A stretch of 64,000 nucleotides of DNA, taken from NCBI RefSeq assembly GCF_002831685.1, contig NZ_CP025119.1:2564001-2628000 (forward strand), written 5' to 3'. The translations under genes and the position numbers were made by a program. How positions within the stretch are numbered: position 1 is the first letter of the stretch; each line of letters opens with the position of its first letter. Below are positions 16,461-24,373 of the stretch, in pieces. The DNA is from Polaribacter sp. ALD11 (GTDB taxonomy: Bacteria > Bacteroidota > Bacteroidia > Flavobacteriales > Flavobacteriaceae). The notes below the pieces were generated by a model that searched no databases, was not told where the DNA came from, and worked only from the letters and a program-made list of their open reading frames with translations.

Positions 16461-17111
16461 ATGAAGTTTTTTACAAAGAAAAGAGTTGTCCTGTTTTTGT
16501 TATTTATTTTTCCGCTAATCTGTTTTTTGTTGCTTTCTACCGGAACTAATAATTTTACAAAATTACCCATCATAACAAAAGATGTAATTGATGTTTCTGA
16601 AATAGACGAAACAAATCAGTTTAAATTAATAGATCATGTTTCTGTAATTTGTTTCTTAGGAAATGATGTAGATAAAAATAAAGCAGGTTTATTCAATCTA
16701 AATGAAAAGATTTACAAGGAATTTACAAAGAATAAAAAGTTTCAAATTATAGCTGTTTTGCCTAAAGGAAAGGAAAGTGATGCACAAAAATTAAAAAAAG
16801 AATTGGGTGCATTTACAGATATGAAGAATTGGCATTTCTTAGCTGCTTCTAAAAACAATATAGAAAGTTTCTACGCGAGTTTTTCTATAGATGAACCACT
16901 TACAGATTTATCTTCTTCGAAAGCTTTTTTGATTGATAAAGGTTTAAATCTAAGAGGTAGAATTGGTGATGAAGAAAACATTTTTGGCTATGATATGAAT
17001 TCAGTTGCAGAGTTAAAGAACAAACTGAAAGATGATATTAAGGTGGTTTATTATGAATACTACGCTGCTTTTAAAGAGAAAAATGAAAACAAAGCAGACA
17101 GAAAAATATAA
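16461..17111 (+). CDS. Degenerate SCO-like/thioredoxin-fold membrane-anchored protein
   Basis: The 216-residue protein has an N-terminal membrane helix (about 8-26) and a thioredoxin-like periplasmic domain. Aligned by eye with the SCO protein encoded next, the fold elements correspond (CFLGNDVDKN... versus FFSTCPTICP..., and KAFLIDKGLNLRGRIGD versus LFALVDKDGYIRSRRDE). The copper-binding CPTIC pair and the C-terminal histidine are both missing, replaced by GNDVDKN and SSSK. It cannot therefore bind copper as SCO does. It begins the assembly group (SCO-like, SCO, DUF420, small Cys protein). A scaffolding or partner role to SCO is inference. Confidence 0.7.
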   Translation: MKFFTKKRVVLFLLFIFPLICFLLLSTGTNNFTKLPIITKDVIDVSEIDETNQFKLIDHVSVICFLGNDVDKNKAGLFNLNEKIYKEFTKNKKFQIIAVLPKGKESDAQKLKKELGAFTDMKNWHFLAASKNNIESFYASFSIDEPLTDLSSSKAFLIDKGLNLRGRIGDEENIFGYDMNSVAELKNKLKDDIKVVYYEYYAAFKEKNENKADRKI

Positions 17112-17117
17112 AATAGC

Positions 17118-17762
17118 ATGAACAAGAAATACTCTTATATAGGAATTGCATTTATTATTTTATTATTTGGAATTTACACAGTACCAAAGGTAGTAGAGCG
17201 TTTTAAAGACAATGACTTGGTGAAGTTTAATAAAGTACCAGATTTTGAATTTATAGATCAAGAGGGAAAAACAATTACGAACAAATCGTATGAGGGTAAA
17301 GTGTATGTTGTAGAATTTTTCTTTTCTACTTGCCCAACTATTTGCCCTATTATGAATGAAAAAATGTTGACCATTCAAGATGATTTTTTTGGAAATCCGA
17401 ATTTCGGAATTGCTTCAATCTCTATTACTCCAGAAATAGATACACCAGAAACCTTAAAAAAATACGCTAAAGACAATGGTATTACACATAAAAACTGGCA
17501 CCTTCTAACAGGAAAAAGTGATGCTATTGTATATGAACTTTCTAACAAAGGGTTTAAATTATATGTTGGCAAAGGGGAAGACGAGCATGGTGGTTTCGAA
17601 CATTCTGGTTTGTTTGCTTTAGTAGATAAAGATGGTTATATTAGGTCTAGAAGAGATGAATATGGTAACCCAATTATGTACTATAGAGCAATTAAAGAAC
17701 AAATTTTTGAAGATCAAATAAAAGAATTAAAAGAAGATATTAATATATTGTTGAATGAATAA
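17118..17762 (+). CDS. SCO family copper chaperone for cytochrome oxidase
   Basis: SCO1/SenC proteins deliver copper to, or reduce, the CuA site of oxidase subunit II. The 214-residue protein has an N-terminal membrane anchor (about 6-22) and a thioredoxin-like domain with the CPTICP copper motif (cysteines near residues 73 and 77), SITPEIDTPETL, and the conserved histidine in GFEHSGLFALVDKDG near 161. Only 6 nt separate it from the degenerate paralog upstream, and its last 8 nt overlap the DUF420 gene, so the group is translationally coupled. Confidence 0.93.
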   Translation: MNKKYSYIGIAFIILLFGIYTVPKVVERFKDNDLVKFNKVPDFEFIDQEGKTITNKSYEGKVYVVEFFFSTCPTICPIMNEKMLTIQDDFFGNPNFGIASISITPEIDTPETLKKYAKDNGITHKNWHLLTGKSDAIVYELSNKGFKLYVGKGEDEHGGFEHSGLFALVDKDGYIRSRRDEYGNPIMYYRAIKEQIFEDQIKELKEDINILLNE

Positions 17763-18294
17763 TTTAGCTCAAGAAAAAAAATATAAAAAAATAATTACAG
17801 CATTATCAGTCATCATTCCTTTGGCTGTTGCTGCTTTATTTGGTGTAAATCTTCGAAGTTTAGGTTTTGATGTAGAACCGTTAAAATTTCTTCCGCCAAT
17901 TTACGCAACTATAAATGGTCTAACTGCAGTTTTATTAATTGCGGCAGTGATCGCTATAAAAAAAGGAAACAAAAAGTTGCACGAACAATTTAATACAGCA
18001 GCAATTGCCTGCTCTCTATTGTTTTTGTTGATGTATATTGCCTATCACATGACTTCAGATTCTACCACATTTGGCGGAGTAGGAGTTATAAAATACGTGT
18101 ATTATTTTATTTTAATTACACACATTATTTTGTCTGTTGTGGTTATCCCTTTTGTTTTAATCACTTACATGAAAGCAAAACTAGGCAAATTTCCAGAGCA
18201 TAAGAAAATTGCTAAGAAAACTTTTCCATTGTGGCTTTATGTTGCTATTACTGGTGTTATAGTCTATCTAATGATATCTCCTTATTATGTTTAA
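17755..18294 (+). CDS. DUF420 domain membrane protein
   Basis: The 179-residue protein has five predicted membrane helices and the DUF420 pattern: PPIYATINGLTAVLL near 43-57, KKLHEQFNTAAIACSLLFLLMYIAYH near 73-98, and HIILSVVVIPFVL near 122-134. DUF420 genes cluster with SCO and oxidase-assembly genes, which suggests a role in cytochrome oxidase biogenesis, but no activity is established. The start at 17755 overlaps the end of the SCO gene by 8 nt, and its own end overlaps the next small gene by 8 nt. Confidence 0.88.
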   Translation: MNNLAQEKKYKKIITALSVIIPLAVAALFGVNLRSLGFDVEPLKFLPPIYATINGLTAVLLIAAVIAIKKGNKKLHEQFNTAAIACSLLFLLMYIAYHMTSDSTTFGGVGVIKYVYYFILITHIILSVVVIPFVLITYMKAKLGKFPEHKKIAKKTFPLWLYVAITGVIVYLMISPYYV

Positions 18295-18511
18295 ATATAA
18301 AACGATTGCCTCTTTTTTATTAGTATTGGTTTTTACCTCAAAAACTACCATCGCACAATGTGCCATGTGTAAAGCCGTTTTAGAGAATGGTGATGTTTCT
18401 ATGGCAGAAGGCGTGAATAATGGAATTACATACTTAATGATTTTTCCTTACCTCTTAGTGGGTATACTATTTCTTGCTATCTATCGTCATAACAAGAAAG
18501 CTAAAATTTAA
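18287..18511 (+). CDS. Small membrane protein with a CxxC motif (hypothetical)
   Basis: The 74-residue protein has a signal-like N-terminus (about residues 5-23, ending TIAQ), then CAMC at 25-28, and one C-terminal membrane helix (about 50-66) with a basic tail HNKKAKI. The cysteine pair would face the periplasm and suits redox or metal handling. It overlaps the DUF420 gene by 8 nt, which makes it a real coupled gene in the oxidase-assembly group. I do not recognise a named family beyond similar small proteins in other flavobacteria. Confidence 0.75.
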   Translation: MFKYKTIASFLLVLVFTSKTTIAQCAMCKAVLENGDVSMAEGVNNGITYLMIFPYLLVGILFLAIYRHNKKAKI

Positions 18512-18580
18512 AATTCAAATAAGAGTAAAAAGCTGTAACAAATTTTACTTTTAGTCGTCTTACTATCACTAACAAAAGAT

Positions 18581-18596
18581 AAAATTGTTCAATTTT
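18581..18596. promoter_or_regulatory. Palindrome upstream of tolC
   Basis: AAAATTGTTCAATTTT is a perfect 7-bp inverted repeat with a 2-nt spacer in the 222-bp gap before tolC. It could be an operator; no regulator is adjacent, and AT-rich palindromes arise by chance. Confidence 0.25.
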
Positions 18597-18733
18597 AGAT
18601 AGAATGTGTTCGTTTTTAAACCAAAACGATTAGCAAATATATTTTAAATAATTGATTTTAAGTGATTTAGGTTTTATTCTTTGTTTGGTACAACTATTGA
18701 AAAATTAGTTATAACAATAAAAAATTAAAGATT

Positions 18734-20062
18734 TTGAAAACCAAACTTATCCTATTTGTAGCACTATGTACTTCAATTGCTACCTTTTCACAGAAAAAAT
18801 GGACTTTAAAAGAAGCTGTAGATCAAGCATTAGCAAAAAATATTTCTATTCAACAGAATAAATTAAGTGTAGAACTCGCTAAGAAAAATGTGGAAATTGC
18901 TAAAGGTAATTTTTTACCTAATTTAAATGGTAACACTGGTGGTAATTTAAATTTTGGTTCTGGTTTTGATCCTGTTTCAAATAATAGAATTTCTACAAGT
19001 ATTTTTGGGGGTTCTGTTGGTTTAAGTTCTGGTTATACTGTATTTAATGGGTTCAGAAATACAAATACTTATAAACAAGCGCAACTAGGCGTTGAAACTA
19101 GTTTGTATGATTTAAAACAAATAGAAAATGATATTTCTCTGAGAGTAGTAAATACCTATTTAAACGTTCTTTTTGCTAAAGAAAATTTAGGAGTAGCAAA
19201 AGTACAAGCAGAAATTAGCAAAAAACAGATTGAGGCTGCTAATGCTAGATTTGAGGCTGGAGTAATTGCAAAAGGAGAACTATTAAATTTTAAATCTACA
19301 GCAGCAAACGATTTACAGAATGTGATTTTGCAAGAAAATGCTCTGGATTTAGCATTGTTAAACATTGCTCAATTACTACAAGAACCAACAGAAAACTTTG
19401 ATGTTGCTTCAATAGAAGTGGAAACACCTTCTGCTAATTTACTGTATGCAAATTCTTCTTCTGTATTTAAAAAGTCTTTAGATTATATGCCAGAAATTGC
19501 AAGAGCAAAATTAGATATTAAAAATGCTGATTTCAATATTGCTATTGCAAAAGGGAGTTTTTTACCTACAATTACTGCATCAGCGGGTTTATCAACAAAT
19601 TATGGTTTTAACTTAAATTTACCTGATGGAGTGTCAAATACAGCGCTATTTACACAGTTAGATAATAATCTTGGTTATGGATTAGGTTTCAATGTAAGTA
19701 TTCCAATTTTTAATAGATTTCAAACTAAGAATAGAGTATCGCAATCTTTAATTAATAAAGAAATTTCTGAAACGAGATTAGAAAGTCAGAAATTACAGTT
19801 AAAACAAACTATAGAGCAAGCTTTTTTAGATGTAAAATCAGGTTTAAAAGCATTCGAAGCTGCAAAAATATCTTTAGACGCACAAAAAGAAGCATTTAAA
19901 AATGCACAAGAAAGATATAATTATGGTGCTATGACCTTGTTCGATTTCGATTTAGTAAGAACTCGTTTGGTAAATGCAGAAGGTGCTATGATTCGTTCTA
20001 AATACGACTATGTCTTTAAAACCAAAGTATTACAATTCTATTCTGGAGAATTAGTATTTTAG
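18734..20062 (+). CDS. TolC family outer-membrane efflux protein
   Basis: The 442-residue protein starts at TTG with a signal peptide (MKTKLILFVALCTSIATFSQ) and consists of two OEP/TolC repeats of long alpha-helical segments joined by short beta regions, e.g. WTLKEAVDQALAKNISIQQNKLSVELAKKNV near 24-55 and YGAMTLFDFDLVRTRLVNAEGAM near 396-418. TolC proteins form trimeric outer-membrane tunnels for tripartite efflux. The usual partner membrane-fusion and pump genes are not adjacent here. The next gene, tsaB, is unrelated in function and has its own promoter after a terminator. Confidence 0.9.
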   Translation: MKTKLILFVALCTSIATFSQKKWTLKEAVDQALAKNISIQQNKLSVELAKKNVEIAKGNFLPNLNGNTGGNLNFGSGFDPVSNNRISTSIFGGSVGLSSGYTVFNGFRNTNTYKQAQLGVETSLYDLKQIENDISLRVVNTYLNVLFAKENLGVAKVQAEISKKQIEAANARFEAGVIAKGELLNFKSTAANDLQNVILQENALDLALLNIAQLLQEPTENFDVASIEVETPSANLLYANSSSVFKKSLDYMPEIARAKLDIKNADFNIAIAKGSFLPTITASAGLSTNYGFNLNLPDGVSNTALFTQLDNNLGYGLGFNVSIPIFNRFQTKNRVSQSLINKEISETRLESQKLQLKQTIEQAFLDVKSGLKAFEAAKISLDAQKEAFKNAQERYNYGAMTLFDFDLVRTRLVNAEGAMIRSKYDYVFKTKVLQFYSGELVF

Positions 20063-20084
20063 TATAATTAAAAACCTAAAATGC

Positions 20085-20120
20085 AACCTCACATGTTTTT
20101 TAAACCTGTGAGGTTTTTGT
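20085..20120 (+). terminator. Terminator after tolC
   Basis: AACCTCACA (20085-20093) pairs with TGTGAGGTT (20107-20115) and is followed by TTTTGTTTTT. It belongs to a family of ACCTCACAG-type hairpins; see 57554-57586. Confidence 0.75.
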
Positions 20121-20130
20121 TTTTCTGAAA

Positions 20131-20155
20131 TGCTATCTTTGTAAAAAAGATAGCA
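20131..20155 (+). promoter_or_regulatory. Promoter of tsaB inside a perfect inverted repeat
   Basis: The -7 element TATCTTTG (20134-20141) lies in the left arm of TGCTATCTTT (20131-20140)/AAAGATAGCA (20146-20155), a perfect 10-bp inverted repeat ending 2 nt before the TTG start of tsaB. Confidence 0.5.
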
Positions 20156-20156
20156 A

Positions 20157-20843
20157 TTGGCAATTATACTAAACATAGAAACTTCAACCAAAAACTGTTC
20201 TGTAAGTCTAGCAAATAATAGTAAAATTATTGCAATGAAAGAACTGAACAATGGTAATTACTCACACGCAGAAGTTTTACACCCTTTTATTGATAATATT
20301 TTAAAAGAAGGCAATATTTCTATTGACAAAATAGATGCTGTAGCCGTTAGCAAAGGCCCTGGTTCTTATACGGGGTTAAGAATAGGTGTTTCTGCCGCAA
20401 AAGGACTTTCTTTTGCGTTAAACAAGCCGTTAATTTCTATAGATACATTAACATCTTTGTCTTACGCAATTTCTATAGATAAAGGCATAATTGTACCCAT
20501 GTTAGATGCAAGAAGAATGGAGGTCTATGCTGCGGTTTTTGATGAAAATCACCAAAAAATAAGAGATATTAAAGCAGAAATTATAAATGAAACTTCTTTT
20601 TATGAAGAGTTAGAGAAAGGAAAAGTTTATTTTTTAGGTGATGGTTCTCAGAAGTGTAAAGAAGTAATTACACATACAAATGCAGTTTTTATTGATGATA
20701 AATTTCCTTCTTCAAAAGAAATGGCAGTATTATCTTATATTAAGTACAAAAAAAACGACATTGAAGATGTCGCTTATTTTGAGCCTTTTTATTTAAAAGA
20801 TTTCGTAGTTATTCCAGAAAAGAAAAAGAAACCAACGTTTTAA
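20157..20843 (+). CDS. tsaB: tRNA threonylcarbamoyladenosine biosynthesis protein TsaB
   Basis: TsaB is an ASKHA-fold protein that partners TsaD and TsaE to make t6A37 in ANN-decoding tRNAs. The 228-residue protein starts at TTG with MAIILNIETSTKNCSVSL and has VSKGPGSYTGLRIGVSAAKGLSFAL near 63-87, the family hallmark, then VPMLDARRMEVYAA near 115-128. The start is fixed by the -7 element 16 nt upstream; no earlier start fits. Its stop codon lies 2 nt from the stop of the convergent mscS gene. Confidence 0.95.
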   Translation: MAIILNIETSTKNCSVSLANNSKIIAMKELNNGNYSHAEVLHPFIDNILKEGNISIDKIDAVAVSKGPGSYTGLRIGVSAAKGLSFALNKPLISIDTLTSLSYAISIDKGIIVPMLDARRMEVYAAVFDENHQKIRDIKAEIINETSFYEELEKGKVYFLGDGSQKCKEVITHTNAVFIDDKFPSSKEMAVLSYIKYKKNDIEDVAYFEPFYLKDFVVIPEKKKKPTF

Positions 20844-20845
20844 TT

Positions 20846-21655
20846 TTATTCGTTTTTGTTGATGTTTACTCTGTGTGGGTATGGAATGTCAATTCCTGCT
20901 GCATCAAGAGCTTCCTTTGTTTGTTCTAAAACATCAAATTTAACGGTCCAATAATCTTCTTTTTTAACCCAACCACGCGTAAAAAAGTTGATAGAACTGT
21001 CTGCTAATTCAGAAATATTTACAGCACTAGCAGGTTCTTTTAGTACCAATGGGTGTGCATTTATAACACCATAAATAACATCTTTGGTTTTCTTAATATC
21101 GGAGTCGTAACCAACACCAAATGTAAAATCTACACGACGCGTATCTTCTGTGCTATAATTGATTATATTTCCGTTAGAAAGTGCCCCATTAGGAATTATG
21201 ATTTCCTTATTGTCGGTTGTGTTTAATTTAGTTGTAAAAATTTCAATTTCTTTAACGGTACCACTCGCACCTTGTGCTTCAATAAAATCGCCTATTTTAA
21301 TCGGTTTAAAGATCATAATTAAAACTCCTCCAGCAAAGTTTGCTAAAGAGCCTTGCAAAGCTAAACCAACAGCCAAACCTGCTGCTGCTAAAATTGCTGC
21401 AAAAGAAGCCGTTTCAACCCCTAATTTTGCAATTACAGTTATAAATAGCAGTATTTTTAAAATCCAACTTAATAAATTTCCCAGAAATTTTTGAAGTGTA
21501 ACATCAATCCCTCTCTTTCTAAGAACCTTTTTAGTTGTATTAACAACCACTTTAATAATTATTAATCCAATAACTAACATGGCTAAAGCCATTAAAATTT
21601 TTGGAGTGTATTCTACCAGTATTATCTTCAATTTGTCAATATATTCTTCCATCAT
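20846..21655 (-). CDS. Small-conductance mechanosensitive channel, MscS family
   Basis: The protein has three N-terminal membrane helices and the MscS pore helix with its alternating Ala/Gly (AAILAAAGLAVGLALQGSLANFAGGVLIM), followed by the beta domain (PIKIGDFIEAQGASGTVKEIEIFTT) and the NPNG-like IIPNGALSNG. MscS channels open on membrane tension to release solutes under hypo-osmotic shock. I set the start at the ATG at 21655 (269 residues); an ATG at 21682 adds nine residues and one at 21652 removes one, and I cannot decide among them firmly. Confidence 0.93.
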   Translation of the reverse strand: MMEEYIDKLKIILVEYTPKILMALAMLVIGLIIIKVVVNTTKKVLRKRGIDVTLQKFLGNLLSWILKILLFITVIAKLGVETASFAAILAAAGLAVGLALQGSLANFAGGVLIMIFKPIKIGDFIEAQGASGTVKEIEIFTTKLNTTDNKEIIIPNGALSNGNIINYSTEDTRRVDFTFGVGYDSDIKKTKDVIYGVINAHPLVLKEPASAVNISELADSSINFFTRGWVKKEDYWTVKFDVLEQTKEALDAAGIDIPYPHRVNINKNE

Positions 21656-21748
21656 TATTCTGTTTATAATTTTTAGATCCACAAAGTTAAGATTATTGCA
21701 ATAATTGTTGGTATAGATTAAGTATATAAAACTATCTTTTTTGTTGAA

Positions 21749-21949
21749 TTAGTGTACTTCAAAAGTAATTTTTAGATTTACTCTAAACTCCGTCACTTCA
21801 TCTCCAAATACAACTGCACTTTGCGATTGTACAAAAACAGATTTTATATTTTTCACCGTTTTTGAGGTTTGTATTACTGCTTTTCTCGTAGCGTCTTCCC
21901 AACTTTTTTCTGAGTTTGCCAATACTTCTATAACCTTCATTATTGCCAT
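21749..21949 (-). CDS. Dodecin family flavin-binding protein
   Basis: The 66-residue protein matches dodecin: VIEVLANSEKSWEDATRKAV near residues 6-25 and SKTVKNIKSVFVQSQ near 29-43, then a C-terminal beta strand. Dodecins assemble as hollow dodecamers that store or buffer flavins (riboflavin, FMN) between two tryptophans or equivalent residues; the Trp in SWEDA at residue 17 is present. It is a monocistronic gene. A TACATTTA sequence upstream is one base away from the -7 consensus. Confidence 0.92.
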   Translation of the reverse strand: MAIMKVIEVLANSEKSWEDATRKAVIQTSKTVKNIKSVFVQSQSAVVFGDEVTEFRVNLKITFEVH

Positions 21950-22049
21950 AATATGTTTCTTATTTAAATTTTGTATTATGTAAATGTAGTAAAATCAATT
22001 AGTTAATGTTTAAAAAAACCTCAATGTTAATTTAATGTTATCTAAATGT

Positions 22050-22080
22050 TTGTAAATTGTTAAAATTAAATGTATATTTG
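22050..22080 (+). promoter_or_regulatory. Promoter (-33/-7) of the MORN/YwqK-like gene
   Basis: TTG (22050-22052), a 20-bp spacer, then TATATTTG (22073-22080). Both elements and the spacing fit the Bacteroidota primary sigma factor consensus; the start codon is at 22113. Confidence 0.65.
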
Positions 22081-22112
22081 TGTAAGTAGTATTAACATAA
22101 AAAAAACAAATC

Positions 22113-22463
22113 ATGAAAAATATATTTACAATCGCACTTTTTTGTATAGCAGCAATAGGGTACTCTCAAGACATAAAACCTACATACGAAGCAGAAGGAG
22201 AACTAGTGAAAGCTACTTATTACCATGAAGATGGTTCTGTAAGTACAGAGGGTTATTTCAAAAATAAAAAATTAACTGGTAAGTGGACACGTTTTGACAA
22301 ACAAGGTAATAAAACTCAGTTAGCATTTTACAAAGAAGGTAAGAAGACAGGCAAATGGTTTTTTTGGAATGAAGGTTCTTTACAAGAAGTAACTTATAAT
22401 AACAATTCTATTGAAGGTGTTAACTTGTGGAAAGCGGAATCTAAAGTGGCAACAAATAAATAA
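22113..22463 (+). CDS. Secreted MORN-repeat/YwqK-like protein
   Basis: The 116-residue protein has a signal peptide (MKNIFTIALFCIAAIGYSQ, cleaved after about 18) and three MORN-like repeats of the form G.W..(F/Y)...G (GYFKNKKLTGKWTRFDKQGNK; YKEGKKTGKWFFWNEGS). Such repeats resemble those in YwqK-type proteins, which databases sometimes label antitoxins. There is no toxin gene next to it and the protein is exported, so I do not call it a toxin-antitoxin component. The role is unknown. It is monocistronic, with a good promoter and a strong terminator. Confidence 0.78.
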   Translation: MKNIFTIALFCIAAIGYSQDIKPTYEAEGELVKATYYHEDGSVSTEGYFKNKKLTGKWTRFDKQGNKTQLAFYKEGKKTGKWFFWNEGSLQEVTYNNNSIEGVNLWKAESKVATNK

Positions 22464-22491
22464 TATATAAAGTTAATTTATTAATTTTATT

Positions 22492-22525
22492 AAAAATCCA
22501 AAGTAAGTTACTTTGGATTTTTTTG
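22492..22525 (+). terminator. Terminator after the MORN/YwqK-like gene
   Basis: A perfect inverted repeat, AAATCCAAAGTAA/TTACTTTGGATTT (about 22495-22521), preceded by A and followed by T runs. The rest of the 376-bp gap to 22839 holds the opposing terminator at 22787 and nothing else I can support. Confidence 0.85.
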
Positions 22526-22786
22526 TGCTTAATTCTTAAAAAGAAACCTTCAAAGGATCTTTTATACTATATGCATTATTAAATTAAAAGCATGTACTAA
22601 CTTTAAAATGCTATACAACACTTTAGAAGTTTTAGCTGAGAAAGCTTAATATTATGTTTTACAAATACTATTTAGTATGTACTTTAAACGCTATTTGTTA
22701 GAATTAATTTAGTGTTTATGGCAAGTTATTATAACTTTATTTAGAACAGTTTTATAAGCACAAATACTTCTATTGTTAAGCATAAA

Positions 22787-22818
22787 AAAAACGCTTAGAA
22801 ATCATTCTAAACGTTTTA
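22787..22818 (-). terminator. Terminator of the minus-strand TonB-like gene
   Basis: AAACGCTTAGAA (22789-22800) pairs with TTCTAAACGTTT (22805-22816, one mismatch). On the minus strand it ends in a run of eight T. Confidence 0.8.
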
Positions 22819-22839
22819 TATCTTTACTATTAAATATTG

Positions 22840-23559
22840 TTATTCTACTAATAAAGTAAAAGGAATATTAAAACTTACGCCTACTGGCTTCCCTCTTTGT
22901 TTACCTGGTTTCATTTTAGGTAATAACTTCATTACCTTAATAACCTCTTGTTCAATTTTTGGGTGTGGCCCTCTAGCTTGAACATTTACAATGTTCCCTT
23001 GTTTATCAATTTTAAAACCAATAAAAACTCTTTTTTTACCTGGAGAAAGTCCTAATTCATTAGGTAAATCTGTGTCAAATTTTCGTTGGAAATGTTTTCC
23101 CACCATATCACTAAAACACTTTTTTAACTCTTTCTTATTTCCTTTACATCCAGGAAATACAGGTGAATCTTCAATAATCATAAAGTTAACATCCTCTATA
23201 ACTTCTTCCGCTTCTGCTATTTCTACGATTTCTTCAACTACTATTGCTTCAGTTTCATCTGTTTCTGTAGATTCTATTACAGTCTCTTCAACTTCCTTTT
23301 CATCTTCAACAACTTCAATCTTTTCTGGTGTTGGTGGTGGAGGTGTTTTAGGCTGTGCAGGTGGTTTTACTTCCGTAATTGGAATATCTTCTTCCATATC
23401 TGCATTCATACTAATAACAGCTAAGTCACTAGTAGTTTTATCATAAGTTTTCTTTTCAATTGCAGCATACGTTACAAATAGTGCCAATACAAGACCAATT
23501 TGCATAAATATTTTACTGTAATTTTCTAAGTTCGATTTCGGATTCTTCTTTATTTCCAT
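22840..23559 (-). CDS. TonB-like energy transducer (paralog)
   Basis: The 239-residue protein has one N-terminal membrane helix (about 18-34), a proline-rich stretch (66-78), a Glu/Val-rich repeat-like linker (about 81-125) and a TonB C-terminal domain (about 131-239). This domain starts SPVFPGC with Cys at 138 and 148 and ends FNIPFTLLVE. It is homologous in all three regions to the protein at 9071-9811, with conserved PNELGLSPG/ANELGLHSG, KQGNIV and LPKMKPGKQ segments. It lies 63 bp after the vanZ-like gene, at the end of the ruvA-sprA-gcvH group, and has its own terminator. Confidence 0.85.
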   Translation of the reverse strand: MEIKKNPKSNLENYSKIFMQIGLVLALFVTYAAIEKKTYDKTTSDLAVISMNADMEEDIPITEVKPPAQPKTPPPPTPEKIEVVEDEKEVEETVIESTETDETEAIVVEEIVEIAEAEEVIEDVNFMIIEDSPVFPGCKGNKKELKKCFSDMVGKHFQRKFDTDLPNELGLSPGKKRVFIGFKIDKQGNIVNVQARGPHPKIEQEVIKVMKLLPKMKPGKQRGKPVGVSFNIPFTLLVE

Positions 23560-23622
23560 GGAATAAGAGTTTTTATAGTTCGCTAATTTAACTAAATTAT
23601 TGTGTTAATTACAAGTTTTTTT

Positions 23623-23997
23623 TTATTTAACCGGTTTTTTTTTAGAAAGAAGGTTAAAAGCTAATAATCCTGATAAAACACCAACAGAGTTTGCAACAAC
23701 ATCAAAGTAATCTCCTGTTCTATAATTTGTTATTGTATTTTGTAAAAATTCAATAACTATGCCAAATAGAATGCAACAGACTACAATTAAGTATTTCTTA
23801 CTTTTTTTGTAAAGTGCAAATAGCCAAGAAAGTGATAATGTAAAATATGCAAAACAATGTTGCCACTTATCTAAATGGCTAATTGAAACGTCATATTTAG
23901 GCAGCTTCATAAGGCTTAAGAACAAAATACAAATAGTTATACCTATTGCAATTAGTATTATTTTACCCTTGAATAAGGTTTTGATATGCTTCAGCAT
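23623..23997 (-). CDS. VanZ-like family membrane protein
   Basis: The 124-residue protein has four predicted helices and the VanZ-like signature: [16 protein letters not shown] (about 43-58) with the conserved His and Phe, and [32 protein letters not shown] (about 79-110), the Glu-Gln and Asp-Asn positions being typical. Function is unknown in most members; the original VanZ affects teicoplanin resistance. Its first 35 nt overlap the end of gcvH. No later start would retain the first helix, so the overlap is probably genuine and the genes are coupled. Confidence 0.85.
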   Translation of the reverse strand: MLKHIKTLFKGKIILIAIGITICILFLSLMKLPKYDVSISHLDKWQHCFAYFTLSLSWLFALYKKSKKYLIVVCCILFGIVIEFLQNTITNYRTGDYFDVVANSVGVLSGLLAFNLLSKKKPVK

Positions 23998-24343
23998 CTA
24001 ATAAATCATCTATTTGTGAGCTGTCAGAAATATCAATCTTAATCATCCAACCTTTATTATAAGGGTCTGAGTTTACCAATTCTGGTTCCTCTTCTAATGC
24101 TTCGTTAAATTCGATAACTTCTCCTTTTAAAGGCATAAATAAATCTGAAACCGTTTTTACAGCTTCAACAGAACCAAAAACGTCTCCTTCTTCTACAGTA
24201 TCGTCTAAAGTATCTACATCCACATAAACGATGTCTCCTAATTCTCCTTGTGCAAAATCTGTAATACCTACAGTTGCAATGTTGCCTTCTATCTTAAGCC
24301 ACTCGTGGTCTTTTGTGTATTTTAAGTTTGATGGAATGTTCAT
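23963..24343 (-). CDS. gcvH: Glycine cleavage system H protein
   Basis: GcvH carries the aminomethyl group on a lipoyl-lysine between the P, T and L proteins. The 126-residue sequence has the lipoylation site [15 protein letters not shown] with Lys near residue 63, and opens with the N-terminal [28 protein letters not shown] strand region. Its partners gcvP and gcvT are not nearby. The gene is 30 nt downstream of sprA and overlaps the following vanZ-like gene by 35 nt; this gene order with sprA is familiar from other flavobacteria. Confidence 0.97.
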   Translation of the reverse strand: MNIPSNLKYTKDHEWLKIEGNIATVGITDFAQGELGDIVYVDVDTLDDTVEEGDVFGSVEAVKTVSDLFMPLKGEVIEFNEALEEEPELVNSDPYNKGWMIKIDISDSSQIDDLLDAEAYQNLIQG

Positions 24344-24373
24344 TTTTAATAAATTTTTATAGTTGTTAATTGT

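Noticed and set aside
22113..22463. Toxin-antitoxin component (YwqK is sometimes labelled antitoxin)
   Set aside because: The protein has a signal peptide and MORN-like repeats, and there is no partner gene adjacent.
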